Shown one piece after another: positions 53,544 to 62,839 of a DNA stretch of 64,000 nucleotides. The notes below the pieces were generated by a model. That model was not told the origin of the DNA, searched no databases, and worked only from the letters and a program-made list of their open reading frames with translations. Each line of letters begins with the position of its first letter. Within the stretch, counting starts at the first letter, position 1. Source of the stretch: Actinomyces sp. S6-Spd3 (GTDB lineage: Bacteria; Actinomycetota; Actinomycetes; Actinomycetales; Actinomycetaceae); NCBI RefSeq assembly GCF_000758755.1, contig NZ_JRMV01000281.1, positions 419,981 to 483,980 on the forward strand. The letters are read 5' to 3'. The position numbers and the translations under genes were made by a program.

Positions 53544-55514
53544 ATGGTGATGGAAGAAATTGCACTCCCAGGCTTCCAGCTCGAGGATGTTGAACCTCGG
53601 CTGATCGCACGGGTGTATGTTGATACGGATCTTCCACACCTGGATCGTCCCTTGGACTATCTGGTTCCTCAAGCTTGGGAAAATATCGATCTTTCCGGAT
53701 ACATCGTCCAAGTTCCTTTGAGCGGATCAAAACGCGTGGGATGGGTCCTCTCATGTGAACGCGTAGATACTCCAAGTCCAACCATCCGCGAACTGATAGA
53801 CGTGGTGTCCTCTTGCTCAGTAGTGGCACCACAGACGTTTTCTCTCGCTCGGTATATCGCTGACCGCTACTTGTCAACCGTCTCTGCGGTCTTAAGTCTT
53901 GCGATTCCGCCACGACGTGCATCAGTCGAAAAAGAGAAACACCTTCCCTTTGATGGAGACATCAAGACGCAGCGTGATGCCAGCGCATGGCAGCCCTACC
54001 CATACGGAACGAACTTCATTGAGCATTTAGAACAGGGAGACCATCCACGTTGTGTCTGGACTTCAATTCCGGGACGTTCCACGCAAGAAATCGCTCAACT
54101 TACCAGCGCGACATTGACGTCCAAGCGTTCAACATTGATCATTACGCCGACGCAGCGTTCGGCACAGCGTCTGAGCTGCGACCTTGAAGATCTTCTCTCG
54201 GTGCCCGTTGCGCTTTACACTGCAGAGCAATCTGCTGTTGAACGTTATCGAACTTACCGACAATGCAGCCAGGGCTCGCATCGCATTGTCGTTGGCACAC
54301 GTTCAGCAGCATGGCTTCCCCTGAAAGATTTAGGTTTAATCATCATCTGGGGAGATGGAGACGACCACCTTCGAGAGATTCGCAATCCACGTACGGATGC
54401 GCTTGATATTGCGGTTGCACGCGCACACCTTCAACACGTTGCAATGGCTGTGGGCAGTTTTAGCCGTTCGGTAAAAGCCCAGTATCTTGTCATGCGCAAG
54501 TGGGCGATCTCCCTCAATCCAGAAAGAGAAGTGCTGCGTGAATCAACGGGGCGTTTCTTTGTATCCGATGACCTTGACGATGAACGCCAGGGGAGGGCAG
54601 CGCATGCTCTGCTGCCGCCCGATGCTTACGCGTGTATTCGCCGCGGCCTAACAGAAGGCCCAGTGCTCATCCTTGCCCCAAACGCGGGTTACATTCCCGT
54701 TGTCGGCTGCGAGCGCTGCGGGGCACCAGCGCGGTGCGAAGTTTGTTCGGGGCCCCTCACGCTATCGCGCGATCAGAGCATCGTTTGTGCATGGTGTTCC
54801 CGAGCAACACACAACTGGCGATGCATGAAATGCCAAGGAACCGCTTTGCGGTGGTGGCGGATCGGCTCCGAACGCATTGGTGAAGAGCTCGGACGTTCAT
54901 TTACTCAGGTTCCCCTCCTTATTTCGCAGGGTATTGATGAGCAGCGCCCGGAAATCAATGCCTCGCCGCGAATCGTTGTCGCCACAGCAGGTGCACAACC
55001 CGATGCCGAATCGGGGTACGCTGCTTTGATTATTCCCTCCGCAGCCGCATTGGCCTCACGACCGGAACTTTGGGCCCCCGAAGAAGCGCTTCGCCGCTGG
55101 CTCACTACAGCAGCTCTGGTTCGGCCACAGGGCCAGATCTGGGTCTCTGCGGGATTGGATCAACCTCTTGCACAGGCGCTCATTCGCTGGAATCCCGACG
55201 AATACATCCAGCGCATTTTGGATGAGCGCCAAGTACTTCGTTTTCCTCCCACAGCTTCCATCGTTGCGATTGACGGCCCAGAAGATCAGCTCAACAGCTT
55301 CTGCAAAGAATTACCCGCTGAGCTTATCGGTATTGTCGACGCACCACGCAGCGATAGACGCACACCGAATCAGGGAATACGTCGTGCGCTCATTCGATGC
55401 AATACCGAAGACTACCCACAGCTTGCACGTGTCCTGCGAGAGCGCTCGGGTGTACGTTCAGCGCGTAAACTCTATCCGCTACGACTGACGCTCAATCCCC
55501 CTGAGCTGTTCTAA
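53544..55514 (+). CDS. priA: PriA-like primosomal protein, helicase motifs lost
   Basis: The 656-residue protein is homologous to replication-restart protein PriA. It retains the N-terminal DNA-binding domain (about residues 15-120), the eight-cysteine zinc-binding region from CERCGAPARCEVC onward (residues about 390-440), and the C-terminal domain. The Walker A GxxGSGKT is replaced by SIPGRST, and the DEEH box by WGDGDD. So it should not be an active helicase, as known for actinobacterial PriA. It may serve as a structural loader. The ATG-GTG-ATG start cluster is not resolved. Confidence 0.9.
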   Translation: MVMEEIALPGFQLEDVEPRLIARVYVDTDLPHLDRPLDYLVPQAWENIDLSGYIVQVPLSGSKRVGWVLSCERVDTPSPTIRELIDVVSSCSVVAPQTFSLARYIADRYLSTVSAVLSLAIPPRRASVEKEKHLPFDGDIKTQRDASAWQPYPYGTNFIEHLEQGDHPRCVWTSIPGRSTQEIAQLTSATLTSKRSTLIITPTQRSAQRLSCDLEDLLSVPVALYTAEQSAVERYRTYRQCSQGSHRIVVGTRSAAWLPLKDLGLIIIWGDGDDHLREIRNPRTDALDIAVARAHLQHVAMAVGSFSRSVKAQYLVMRKWAISLNPEREVLRESTGRFFVSDDLDDERQGRAAHALLPPDAYACIRRGLTEGPVLILAPNAGYIPVVGCERCGAPARCEVCSGPLTLSRDQSIVCAWCSRATHNWRCMKCQGTALRWWRIGSERIGEELGRSFTQVPLLISQGIDEQRPEINASPRIVVATAGAQPDAESGYAALIIPSAAALASRPELWAPEEALRRWLTTAALVRPQGQIWVSAGLDQPLAQALIRWNPDEYIQRILDERQVLRFPPTASIVAIDGPEDQLNSFCKELPAELIGIVDAPRSDRRTPNQGIRRALIRCNTEDYPQLARVLRERSGVRSARKLYPLRLTLNPPELF

Positions 55515-55522
55515 AGAACCGC

Positions 55523-55528
55523 TAGACT
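55523..55528 (+). promoter_or_regulatory. -10 box (TAGACT) of leaderless fmt promoter
   Basis: TAGACT, 6 nt, then GTG at 55535. This sets the start of Fmt two codons after an in-frame ATG, exactly where the conserved RIVFAGTPE begins. Confidence 0.65.
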
Positions 55529-55534
55529 ATGCCT

Positions 55535-56479
55535 GTGCGAATTGTTTTTGCTGGTACCCCCGAAGCGGCGTTACCAACCCTCAATGCCCTAGTCGCCTCT
55601 TCTCATGAAGTCGTTGGAGTGATTACACGACCGCCTGCGCGAAGCGGCCGCGGACGTACGCTGGTTCCGTCTCCTGTGGCATCACGCGCAGCGGAGCTCG
55701 GTATTGATCTGTATGAAACTTCCTCACTCAAGAGCGATGAGGCCTATGAGCGTATTGCTCATTGGAAGGCTGATATCGCAGTCGTTGTTGCCTACGGCGC
55801 ATTGATCCCACTGCGTATTCTCAACATGTTGCCGCACGGTTGGCTCAATCTGCATTTTTCGAATCTTCCTGAATTTCGCGGTGCAGCCCCGGTTCAATGG
55901 GCGATCCTTTCGGGGTGCGAAGAGACTGCTTCATGCGTATTTCAGCTCGAAGAGGGCCTCGATACAGGCCCCGTGTTCTCGCGACTTCCCATTGCTATCG
56001 CGGATCAAACCAGTGGTGAGCTCCTTGAAGAAATGGCGGTTGCCGGCTCCCGCCAAGTCGTAGAAGTCGTCGATTCGATTGACTTGGGCAGCGCGCACTC
56101 TCAGCCGCAGATTGTCGATCCAACTGTTGAGCTTCACTATGCCCGGCGTCTAGAAGTTACTGACGGGGCCGTCTCCTTCACTGACAGTGCTCGGCAGACG
56201 TGGCAGCAGATTCGAGCTGTCATTCCAAGCCCCGGTGCCTTTACGCTCTTGAATGGCCAACGGCTCAAGCTTGGCAAAGCTTCTCTGACCGACATCCCTA
56301 CTCCCGGCCCTGGACGTTTGATCGTTTCGAAGAAGAGCGTTCTTGTTGGGTGTGCAGATTTCTGCCTCGAACTTGGAGAAGTCGCCCCCGCGGGCAAGAA
56401 ATGGATGGAAGCTGCCGCTTGGGCACGTGGTGCCAGGTTGAATGACGATGATCGTCTAGGCGAAGGGCTTGAGCACTGA
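55535..56479 (+). CDS. fmt: methionyl-tRNA formyltransferase
   Basis: The 314-residue enzyme formylates initiator Met-tRNA with 10-formyl-THF. The N-terminus RIVFAGTPEAALPTLNAL, the catalytic LNLHFSNLPEFRGAAPVQWAI (Asn/His/Asp region), and the C-terminal OB domain are all present. GTG 55535 is used because it begins the family's conserved start and is 6 nt after TAGACT. The stop and rsmB start share one base. The order priA-fmt-rsmB-rpe is standard in actinobacteria. Confidence 0.95.
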   Translation: MRIVFAGTPEAALPTLNALVASSHEVVGVITRPPARSGRGRTLVPSPVASRAAELGIDLYETSSLKSDEAYERIAHWKADIAVVVAYGALIPLRILNMLPHGWLNLHFSNLPEFRGAAPVQWAILSGCEETASCVFQLEEGLDTGPVFSRLPIAIADQTSGELLEEMAVAGSRQVVEVVDSIDLGSAHSQPQIVDPTVELHYARRLEVTDGAVSFTDSARQTWQQIRAVIPSPGAFTLLNGQRLKLGKASLTDIPTPGPGRLIVSKKSVLVGCADFCLELGEVAPAGKKWMEAAAWARGARLNDDDRLGEGLEH

Positions 56480-57933
56480 TGGCAACGCACAGGTATTCGG
56501 ACGGTTACCGCTCTTTCCGCGAAGCAGATGCACCGAGGCAAATCGCTTACGAAGTTCTGCGCCTAGTACGCGAAGACGATGCCTACGCGAACCTTGTACT
56601 TCCCAAGGTGCTTAAGGAGTTTGAGCATCGTGAGCACATCGATCAACGAGATCGTGCTTTCGCGGTTGAACTCACGTATGGTTCACTGCGCGAACAAGGA
56701 TTCCTCGACTGGGTGATTGCCCGGAATTCCTCCCGTCCTCTTGCACAGATTGAGGGCGCTATTGTTGACATCCTTCGTTTGGGAACCTATCAGCTCTTGC
56801 GTATGCGAGTACCCGACCATGCCGCGGTTTCCCAGACCGTAGATTTGGCGCGCCAGTATCTCAGCGCGGGGCCTGCAAAGTTTATTAACGCTATTTTGCG
56901 TTCGATTATCCGAGAAGGCGATGACGCCCGGCGTGAAGCATTAGACGCGTGCGATGAGACTGAGCGCCTTGCAATCGAGTATTCGCACCCGCAATGGATG
57001 GTCGAAGAATATACGAAAGCACTCGTGGCGAATGGCTGCGAGGCCTCGGAAATTCGTGAGCTTTTGGCGGCGAACAATCGAGCGCCCTACGTTTCCTTGG
57101 TTGCGCGCCCGGGTTTAATCGATGTTGATGATCTCGCTGATCAATGCGGCGAGTATTTACATACACGTATCGCTGATGGTGAGGTTTCGCCTTATGCGAT
57201 TCTCCTCGAATCTGGCGACCCTGCACGTATTCCCGCAATCCGGCAGCGTAGGGCTGCGGTTCAGGATGAGGGCTCGCAGCTTGCGGCAATTGTCACTGCT
57301 TCTATCCCGGTGGAAGGCTCGGATGCTCAATGGCTTGACTTGTGTGCGGGGCCTGGTGGAAAAGCGGCGTTAGTTGCAGCGCTTGGCGGTGCTCGCGGAG
57401 CGTACCTTATTGCTAATGAGATTCACCCACACCGCGCACGTCTCGTTGAACGTACCCTCGAACACCTCGATAACACAGAGGTGGTCTGCGCTGATGGAAC
57501 ACAATTCGGTGGAGATGCCTCCCGTTGGCAGTTGGGATCTTTCGATCGCGTCATTATTGATGCGCCCTGCTCTGGTTTAGGCTCGATGCGTCGACGTCCG
57601 GAGTCCAGGTGGCGCAGGCAGCCCGAAGACCTCGAGCAATTAGTGACAATCCAAGAGCAGCTTCTTGACCGAGGAATTGCTTTGACCAGAAGTGGCGGTG
57701 TGATCGTCTATGTAACCTGCTCGCCGGTCATCGCTGAGACACATGAGCAGATTTCGCGTGTGCTCTCAGGCGGTCAGGTTGAGCTGATTAATCTTGCGCC
57801 TGTAGCTGCACAGATAACGCCACGCCCCCTCGACCTTCCCCAAAGCCAGGGCATTGCTGCCTCAACACTCCAGCTGTGGGAACACCGTAACGAAACTGAC
57901 CTTATGTTCATTGCTGCACTCAGAAAACTCTAA
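56479..57933 (+). CDS. rsmB: 16S rRNA (cytosine(967)-C5)-methyltransferase RsmB
   Basis: The 484-residue enzyme has an N-terminal NusB-like domain (about residues 15-160) and a C-terminal SAM methyltransferase domain. Motifs include [18 protein letters not shown] near residue 281, [17 protein letters not shown], and the catalytic Cys in [10 protein letters not shown]. It methylates C967 of 16S rRNA in E. coli; the same target is inferred here. It starts in the fmt stop codon. Confidence 0.93.
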   Translation: MATHRYSDGYRSFREADAPRQIAYEVLRLVREDDAYANLVLPKVLKEFEHREHIDQRDRAFAVELTYGSLREQGFLDWVIARNSSRPLAQIEGAIVDILRLGTYQLLRMRVPDHAAVSQTVDLARQYLSAGPAKFINAILRSIIREGDDARREALDACDETERLAIEYSHPQWMVEEYTKALVANGCEASEIRELLAANNRAPYVSLVARPGLIDVDDLADQCGEYLHTRIADGEVSPYAILLESGDPARIPAIRQRRAAVQDEGSQLAAIVTASIPVEGSDAQWLDLCAGPGGKAALVAALGGARGAYLIANEIHPHRARLVERTLEHLDNTEVVCADGTQFGGDASRWQLGSFDRVIIDAPCSGLGSMRRRPESRWRRQPEDLEQLVTIQEQLLDRGIALTRSGGVIVYVTCSPVIAETHEQISRVLSGGQVELINLAPVAAQITPRPLDLPQSQGIAASTLQLWEHRNETDLMFIAALRKL

Positions 57934-57950
57934 GACCGCCAGGAGATACC

Positions 57951-58616
57951 ATGACGATCCCCGTCATTTCGCCATCGATTCTCAATTGCAATATCGCTCG
58001 ACTCGAGGATGAACTCACGAAGATTTCGAGCGCTGATATCGCCCACGTTGATGTCATGGACAACCACTTTGTTCCGAATCTGACGTGGGGGCTTCCCGTC
58101 GTCGAGGCCTGCGTTCGAACCGGTATTATGCCCATCGACGCGCATCTCATGATTGCGGACCCCGACCGCTGGGCGCCCGCCTATGCCGAGGTTGGCTGCG
58201 CATCAGTGACTTTCCACGCCGAGGCCGCGGGGGCGCCGATCCGAACCGCTCGAGAGATCCGTCATTTTGGAGCGCGAGCTGCTCTTGCCCTCAAGCCTTC
58301 AACAGATATCGCTCCCTACATCGATTTGCTTCCCGAGTTCGACATGATTCTTGTTATGACTGTTGAACCTGGATTTGGGGGTCAAAGTTTCTTAGATACG
58401 ATGCTTCCCAAGATCCGCAGGACTCGCGAAGCAATTGATGCTTCCGCACTCGATCTTTCAATTCAAGTTGATGGGGGAGTTTCTCGCTCGACGATCGAGC
58501 AGGCCGCTGAAGCAGGAGCGACAAACTTTGTTGCGGGTTCTGCAATTTTCCGCGCTGAAGACGCATATGAAGAGATTGCAACTTTGCGTTCTCTTGCTCA
58601 CTCACACATGCACTAG
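57951..58616 (+). CDS. rpe: ribulose-phosphate 3-epimerase
   Basis: The 221-residue (beta/alpha)8 enzyme interconverts ribulose-5-phosphate and xylulose-5-phosphate. It shows the N-terminal [33 protein letters not shown] with the metal ligands, and [12 protein letters not shown]. The ATG follows AGGAGATACC. Ribulose-5-phosphate is a riboflavin precursor, and rpe sits just before the riboflavin riboswitch, as in many actinobacteria. Confidence 0.95.
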   Translation: MTIPVISPSILNCNIARLEDELTKISSADIAHVDVMDNHFVPNLTWGLPVVEACVRTGIMPIDAHLMIADPDRWAPAYAEVGCASVTFHAEAAGAPIRTAREIRHFGARAALALKPSTDIAPYIDLLPEFDMILVMTVEPGFGGQSFLDTMLPKIRRTREAIDASALDLSIQVDGGVSRSTIEQAAEAGATNFVAGSAIFRAEDAYEEIATLRSLAHSHMH

Positions 58617-58655
58617 AAATGACACCCGCATCGCGGCGTGCCACAATGATCGTGT

Positions 58656-58772
58656 ACTTCGGGGTCGGTGTAAGTCCGAGCCGGCGGTGATAGTCCGCGA
58701 CCCGCAATACCTATTGCGGTTGAACTGGTGAAACTCCAGTACCGACAGTTAAAGCCTGGATGGGAGAAGTAG
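58656..58772 (+). ncRNA. FMN riboswitch (RFN element)
   Basis: All conserved RFN blocks are present in order: GGGGTCGGTGTAAGTCC, GCCGGCGGTGATAGTCCGCG, GGTTGAACTGGTGAAACTCC, AGTACCGACAGTTAAAGCC, and GGATGGGAGAAG. The closing P1 stem pairs TACTTC (58656-58661) with GAAGTA (58767-58772). It should bind FMN and reduce expression of the downstream transporter when flavin is plentiful. The ORF starting at 58760 lies inside this element and is not a gene. Confidence 0.96.
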
Positions 58773-58831
58773 TTGAGCGGGTTTGTACCCCGCTGAGCGG
58801 CTGCATAGCTCGAAGTGCGGGAAGGAATACC

Positions 58832-59602
58832 GTGAAGCGTCGAGCCTCTCGCCGTCTCATTGTTTTCGCCCCGCTGCTTGTTCTTGCATGTGTTGTCCTT
58901 ATTTGGTGGGCCATCACTGCGTGGAGCGGGATTCAAGCGTGGCGTCTTCCTTCGCCGTACGCCGTCCTCGCCCGAGGATACTCCCTTATTCAACAGTCCT
59001 CTCTCTGGCTCGCGTTTGCACGTACAGGCGGAGAGGCTCTAGTCGGCGGACTCGTCGGCGTGTGTATCGCACTGCCTCTGAGCTACTGCATCTTCCGTTT
59101 TCAGACGCTATCGGATGCGATTGAACCTCTTCTTGGGGCCTCTCAAGCGCTCCCTGCGGTTGCCCTCGCTCCTTTTTTGGTGCTCTGGTTTGGATACGGT
59201 CTTGTTCCGATTTCTATGCTTTGCGCATTGATCGCTTTTTTCCCGATCCTCATTTCTGCGCTTGTGGGTCTTCGATCTCTTGATCGTCAGGTCTGTGAGG
59301 CTGCTCAGCTCGATGGAGCGGCCGGCCTCACGATGGCTTTGCGAATTGAGATTCCACTAGCCTCACCGGCAATTCTTGCTGGAATTCGTAACGGTTTCAC
59401 CCTCTCAATTACGGGTGCAGTCGTTGGCGAAATGGTGATGGGAGGAAAAGGCCTCGGAATGTTGCTCTCACAAATGCGAACGAATGTCGACACTGCGGGA
59501 ATGTTTGTTGTCATCATTCTCCTGTGTCTCCAAGCGGTACTGATCTACTTGCTCATGTCTGCTTGGGAAGCGCGGGCACGCGTCATGGTGGAAACCGACT
59601 AG
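58832..59602 (+). CDS. ribX: ABC transporter permease, RibX-like riboflavin uptake
   Basis: The 256-residue permease has about six transmembrane segments and the EAA loop near AAQLDGAAGLTMALRIEIPLASPAI. It belongs to the SsuC/ThiX-type family. The GTG 58832 follows GGAAGGAATACC, downstream of the riboswitch. Control by an FMN riboswitch and pairing with a NMT1-like binding protein make this the RibX component of a riboflavin importer; the substrate itself is inferred. No ATP-binding subunit gene is next to it. Confidence 0.85.
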   Translation: MKRRASRRLIVFAPLLVLACVVLIWWAITAWSGIQAWRLPSPYAVLARGYSLIQQSSLWLAFARTGGEALVGGLVGVCIALPLSYCIFRFQTLSDAIEPLLGASQALPAVALAPFLVLWFGYGLVPISMLCALIAFFPILISALVGLRSLDRQVCEAAQLDGAAGLTMALRIEIPLASPAILAGIRNGFTLSITGAVVGEMVMGGKGLGMLLSQMRTNVDTAGMFVVIILLCLQAVLIYLLMSAWEARARVMVETD

Positions 59603-59627
59603 TACGAACATGTGATTGGAGAGCATG

Positions 59628-60623
59628 ATGCGTCCTGTATTACGTAAGGTTGCCGCACTCGCTGCGGGAGTAATTCTACTTGGCGGCTGTCACGGTGGAA
59701 CTCACTCAAGCGGTGCAACTGTTATCGGTCTAACCTACGTTCCAAATGTCCAGTTTTCTGGCATCTACCTTGCCCTAGACAATGGGAACTATTCTTCCCA
59801 CAAACTCAACGTCGAGCTTCGTCATCACGGCAACGATGAAGGCGTTTTCACGGCGCTCGTGAGCGGAGATGAACAAGTTGTTCTGGCAACCGGCGACGAA
59901 GTCGTCCAAGCGCGCTCTCAGGGAATGGACGTCATCTCGGTAGCGACCTATTACCGCGAACAACCCAATGTGATTCTGACGAGGAAAGACACCGGAATTA
60001 AGACCGTCGGTGACCTTAAAGGAAAGAAAATTGGGATCCCGGGGGAGTACGGATCTTCTTGGCTCGCTCTTCAGGCGTACCTTGCAAGCGCTAACATGAC
60101 GACTTCTGACGTCAACGTTATGTCGATTGGCTATACCCAGACCTCTGCTTTGAGTAAGGGGGACGTCGACGCAATTGTCGGTTTTGCCAATAACGAGGCC
60201 GTACAGCTTTCCGCCGCTGGAGTTGATGCACAGGCGGTGGAATGTGACTGCACTATTCCACTCGTGTCAGCTTCTCTGGTGACAACACCCCAGTGGGCAA
60301 AAGATCATGCGAACGAACTTAAAGAGTTGCTGGCAGCTACTCAGGAAGGCATGACGACTGCCGTCGAACACCCTGATCAAGCCTTTGCAGCGACCGAGAA
60401 ACGCGATACGACACTGAGCGACGAGAAAACTCGAGAAACAGCGACGAAGATTCTGACTGCGACGAATCTGCTGATTCTTGGCGCGAATTCGACAGTTTCG
60501 CTTGAACAGGATACGAGCAGATGGAACGAAATGCTGAGCTTTATGTCATCGGTTTCCGGGCTGCTTCAACAAGATGTGTTGCTTGATCAGGTGATGACTA
60601 ACGATTACGTACCACGGTCGTAG
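59628..60623 (+). CDS. ribY: riboflavin-binding lipoprotein, RibY-like (NMT1/THI5 family)
   Basis: The 331-residue secreted lipoprotein has a signal peptide with lipobox LLGGC near residue 24, then the NMT1/THI5-like periplasmic-binding fold (GLTYVPNVQFSGIYLALDNGN and GKKIGIPGEYGSSW). Two adjacent ATGs (59625 and 59628) follow a GGAG site; I chose the one with better spacing. Its position next to ribX and the riboswitch supports a riboflavin ligand. It is the last gene of the unit. Confidence 0.86.
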   Translation: MRPVLRKVAALAAGVILLGGCHGGTHSSGATVIGLTYVPNVQFSGIYLALDNGNYSSHKLNVELRHHGNDEGVFTALVSGDEQVVLATGDEVVQARSQGMDVISVATYYREQPNVILTRKDTGIKTVGDLKGKKIGIPGEYGSSWLALQAYLASANMTTSDVNVMSIGYTQTSALSKGDVDAIVGFANNEAVQLSAAGVDAQAVECDCTIPLVSASLVTTPQWAKDHANELKELLAATQEGMTTAVEHPDQAFAATEKRDTTLSDEKTRETATKILTATNLLILGANSTVSLEQDTSRWNEMLSFMSSVSGLLQQDVLLDQVMTNDYVPRS

Positions 60624-60641
60624 TTCTAGTATTTTCCCGCG

Positions 60642-60674
60642 TGCCCTCAGACAGCCGATTGTTGTCTGAGGGCA
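60642..60674. terminator. bidirectional hairpin terminator
   Basis: A perfect 12-bp stem (TGCCCTCAGACA and its complement) with a 9-nt loop stands between the convergent ribY and glycosyltransferase genes and abuts the stop of the latter. Confidence 0.7.
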
Positions 60675-61823
60675 TTAGCGTGCGTGCGAACGATACGTTC
60701 GCACAAGCAAAGACTCCATAGCATCAATGCTGTGCGTCATGCTTAGTCTCCGTGCCCGCTCGTAATGTTTCATTCCCATATCGCGGCCTTCGCGAGGATG
60801 GTCCAGCCAATAGTCAATGAGCCGGGCAAGTCTCACTGGATTGTCGTAGGGAAATACGCAGCGTTCATCTTGTGCATATCGCCAGGTTGAAGACTCTTCA
60901 GATCGCGCGATCAAAGGCGTGACTCCTCGTGCCATCGCCTCAAGAGCTGCAAGCCCTTCAATCTCGACTCTGGCGCAGTGAATATACAAATCCGCACGGT
61001 CAAGAAGCCCTTGTAGGTCCTCGTGCGAAAAGAAGCCAAAATGAACAGTGGCAGCTAAGGGAGAAGCAAGACGACGCAGGTTATTCTCAAGGGGGCCGCG
61101 TCCTGGCAAATAGAGATCAATTGCTGGTGCATGTCGCGAGTATGCAAGAGCACGCAGCAGGACTTCATGGTTCTTTTCTGGCGCGTACCGTCCCGTTGAG
61201 ACGAGAGTAAACCTGTGCGGTGCCTGCGATGTTTTAATCTCCGCGCGCGAAGATGACGGTAGATCAGCGCGAATCCACGCGTTCGGTAATCCATTTGAGA
61301 ACGCCTCAATTGGAACCTTGTACCCAAAGCGCTCTAAACGTCCCTTGACCGCCTGAGTTGGCGCATGAATGCAGTCGCAGGCTGAATAGACCGACGAGTA
61401 GAACAAAGAATACAAAGCGCGATTGATGCTCGGACGGTTCAATGCCGGGAACGGAGCAAGGAAATTCTCCGGATAGACGTGGAAACTCCCGACAACAGGG
61501 ATCCTAGCCCGCCGTGCCTCCCGAACCAGGACGGCGTTCGCGGGCAGAGGATCTTCAACGTAGACGATATCTGCCCACTGGAGTGCAGCTTTGATCGCGC
61601 GAAGATCCGGGCGCGCGATGCGGAAGTTTTGTGCATGGATATATGCGTTGAGGATAGGAATACGCAGCTCTGGAAGCGGGTACTCCAGTGAAGATTCCTC
61701 ACCGTAAGACAGAACTTTGACCTCGTGCCCACGCTCGCGCAACCCTTGACAAAAATCTCGGGCGGAACGCGCAAGACCGTTGGTGAGGTTCGTATAGTCA
61801 CTTGCCGAAAGAAGGATCCTCAC
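60675..61823 (-). CDS. GT4-family glycosyltransferase
   Basis: The 382-residue GT-B enzyme begins VRILLSASDYTNLTNGLARSA. Its C-terminal donor-binding domain has VSTGRYAPEKNHEVLLRAL and the EIEGLAALEAMARGVTPLIA stretch, which carries the catalytic E-x7-E. Hexose transfer to a lipid or polysaccharide is likely; the acceptor is unknown. I moved the start to GTG 61823, which follows GGGAGTTGGCT and begins the conserved fold. It is transcribed away from pafB. Confidence 0.88.
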   Translation of the reverse strand: MRILLSASDYTNLTNGLARSARDFCQGLRERGHEVKVLSYGEESSLEYPLPELRIPILNAYIHAQNFRIARPDLRAIKAALQWADIVYVEDPLPANAVLVREARRARIPVVGSFHVYPENFLAPFPALNRPSINRALYSLFYSSVYSACDCIHAPTQAVKGRLERFGYKVPIEAFSNGLPNAWIRADLPSSSRAEIKTSQAPHRFTLVSTGRYAPEKNHEVLLRALAYSRHAPAIDLYLPGRGPLENNLRRLASPLAATVHFGFFSHEDLQGLLDRADLYIHCARVEIEGLAALEAMARGVTPLIARSEESSTWRYAQDERCVFPYDNPVRLARLIDYWLDHPREGRDMGMKHYERARRLSMTHSIDAMESLLVRTYRSHAR

Positions 61824-61921
61824 AGCCAACTCCCGTCGTCTGACCGTGTCTTTGCTCGCCGATAGAACCAAGGCACACTAGGCTGAAGCTTGGATTAATT
61901 CTGTCACAAGGAGGAGGCATC

Positions 61922-62839
61922 GTGGAGGGGAACGATACCAGCGTACGAATCCTCGATCTTCTCTTTGACCTCACCTCTGCAGAACGTGGGCGTTCGCGGT
62001 CTCAGATTCGTCGGCTCACTCACTATCGCGCGCTCAGTGATGACGCTTTCGATTCTGCTTTTTCGCGGGATAAGAACACCCTGAAGCGGGTTGGAGTTGA
62101 GATTACCGTCTGCCGCCGAGGAGACGAGGCGATTTACCGAATTGCGGCACAGTCTCAACAAAGCGTGGACTTCAGTGCCGACGAGATTGCTCTCATCGAC
62201 CTGGCAGCATCTGCTTGGCAAACTTCCGATGCCACTCAGATTGCAGCGACGAAACTCCGCGCGCATATGGGCTCCCATTCCCACGAGGCCATCCAGCTTC
62301 GTCTTTCGGGCTGTGAGAACGTGCTGCCTCTCTACCAAGCCATTACAAGTGAAAGCGTGGTCTCATTCGTCTATCGCAGTCCAAAGTCAACGCAAACTCG
62401 AGCAGTAGAGCCGTGGAATCTTGTGGTCTCTGGCTCAGCGATCTATCTTCAAGGCTTCGATCTTGACCGCGAAGGCGAACGAACTTTCAGGCTTTCCCGA
62501 ATCCTTGGGCTGATCGAGGTTCTCGGAGAACCCGGGGACGCGCGCACTCGTTCACCCCGCAGTGAAACTATTGATATTTCGCGCCCGCTGCAGCCGGTCT
62601 TTGCCGTGCGTGGGGCATCGGCTGCATTCCAAGAAGCACAGATTCATGATGTTCCTCTGGAAGAGGGGACAGGGGAGTGGCAGCTCTACACTGGCCACCT
62701 CGCTCCCTATCACTATTGGCTCCAGTTCGTTCTTCTCCACGCCGCCGATTGTGTTCCGCTCTCTCCAGAGCCTTTTGTCAAGGATCTTCGATCCCGCCTC
62801 GAAAAGGCTTCTCACCGCAAAGAGGTGAGTCATGCCTGA
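61922..62839 (+). CDS. pafB: PafB-like WYL-domain DNA-damage response regulator
   Basis: The 305-residue protein has an N-terminal winged-helix DNA-binding domain (residues about 1-75, LLFDLTSAERGRSRSQIRRL) and a WYL domain (about 130-225) with VVSFVYRSPKSTQTRAVEPW, then a C-terminal extension. In mycobacteria the PafB-PafC pair activates LexA-independent damage genes such as recA. The GTG start follows AAGGAGG by 6 nt. It overlaps pafC by 8 bp. WYL is changed to IYL, a common variant. Confidence 0.88.
   Translation: MEGNDTSVRILDLLFDLTSAERGRSRSQIRRLTHYRALSDDAFDSAFSRDKNTLKRVGVEITVCRRGDEAIYRIAAQSQQSVDFSADEIALIDLAASAWQTSDATQIAATKLRAHMGSHSHEAIQLRLSGCENVLPLYQAITSESVVSFVYRSPKSTQTRAVEPWNLVVSGSAIYLQGFDLDREGERTFRLSRILGLIEVLGEPGDARTRSPRSETIDISRPLQPVFAVRGASAAFQEAQIHDVPLEEGTGEWQLYTGHLAPYHYWLQFVLLHAADCVPLSPEPFVKDLRSRLEKASHRKEVSHA

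Noticed and set aside
58760-58831. N-terminal extension of the RibX frame starting inside the riboswitch
   Set aside because: The ATG is part of the conserved RFN block GGATGGGAG; a GTG with a good ribosome-binding site follows downstream.
60684-60704. Inverted repeat GTGCGAAC-5 nt-GTTCGCAC, similar to a LexA box
   Set aside because: The spacer is one base too long for the SOS consensus (CGAAC-4 nt-GTTCG), and the site lies inside the 3' end of a coding gene, not at a promoter.
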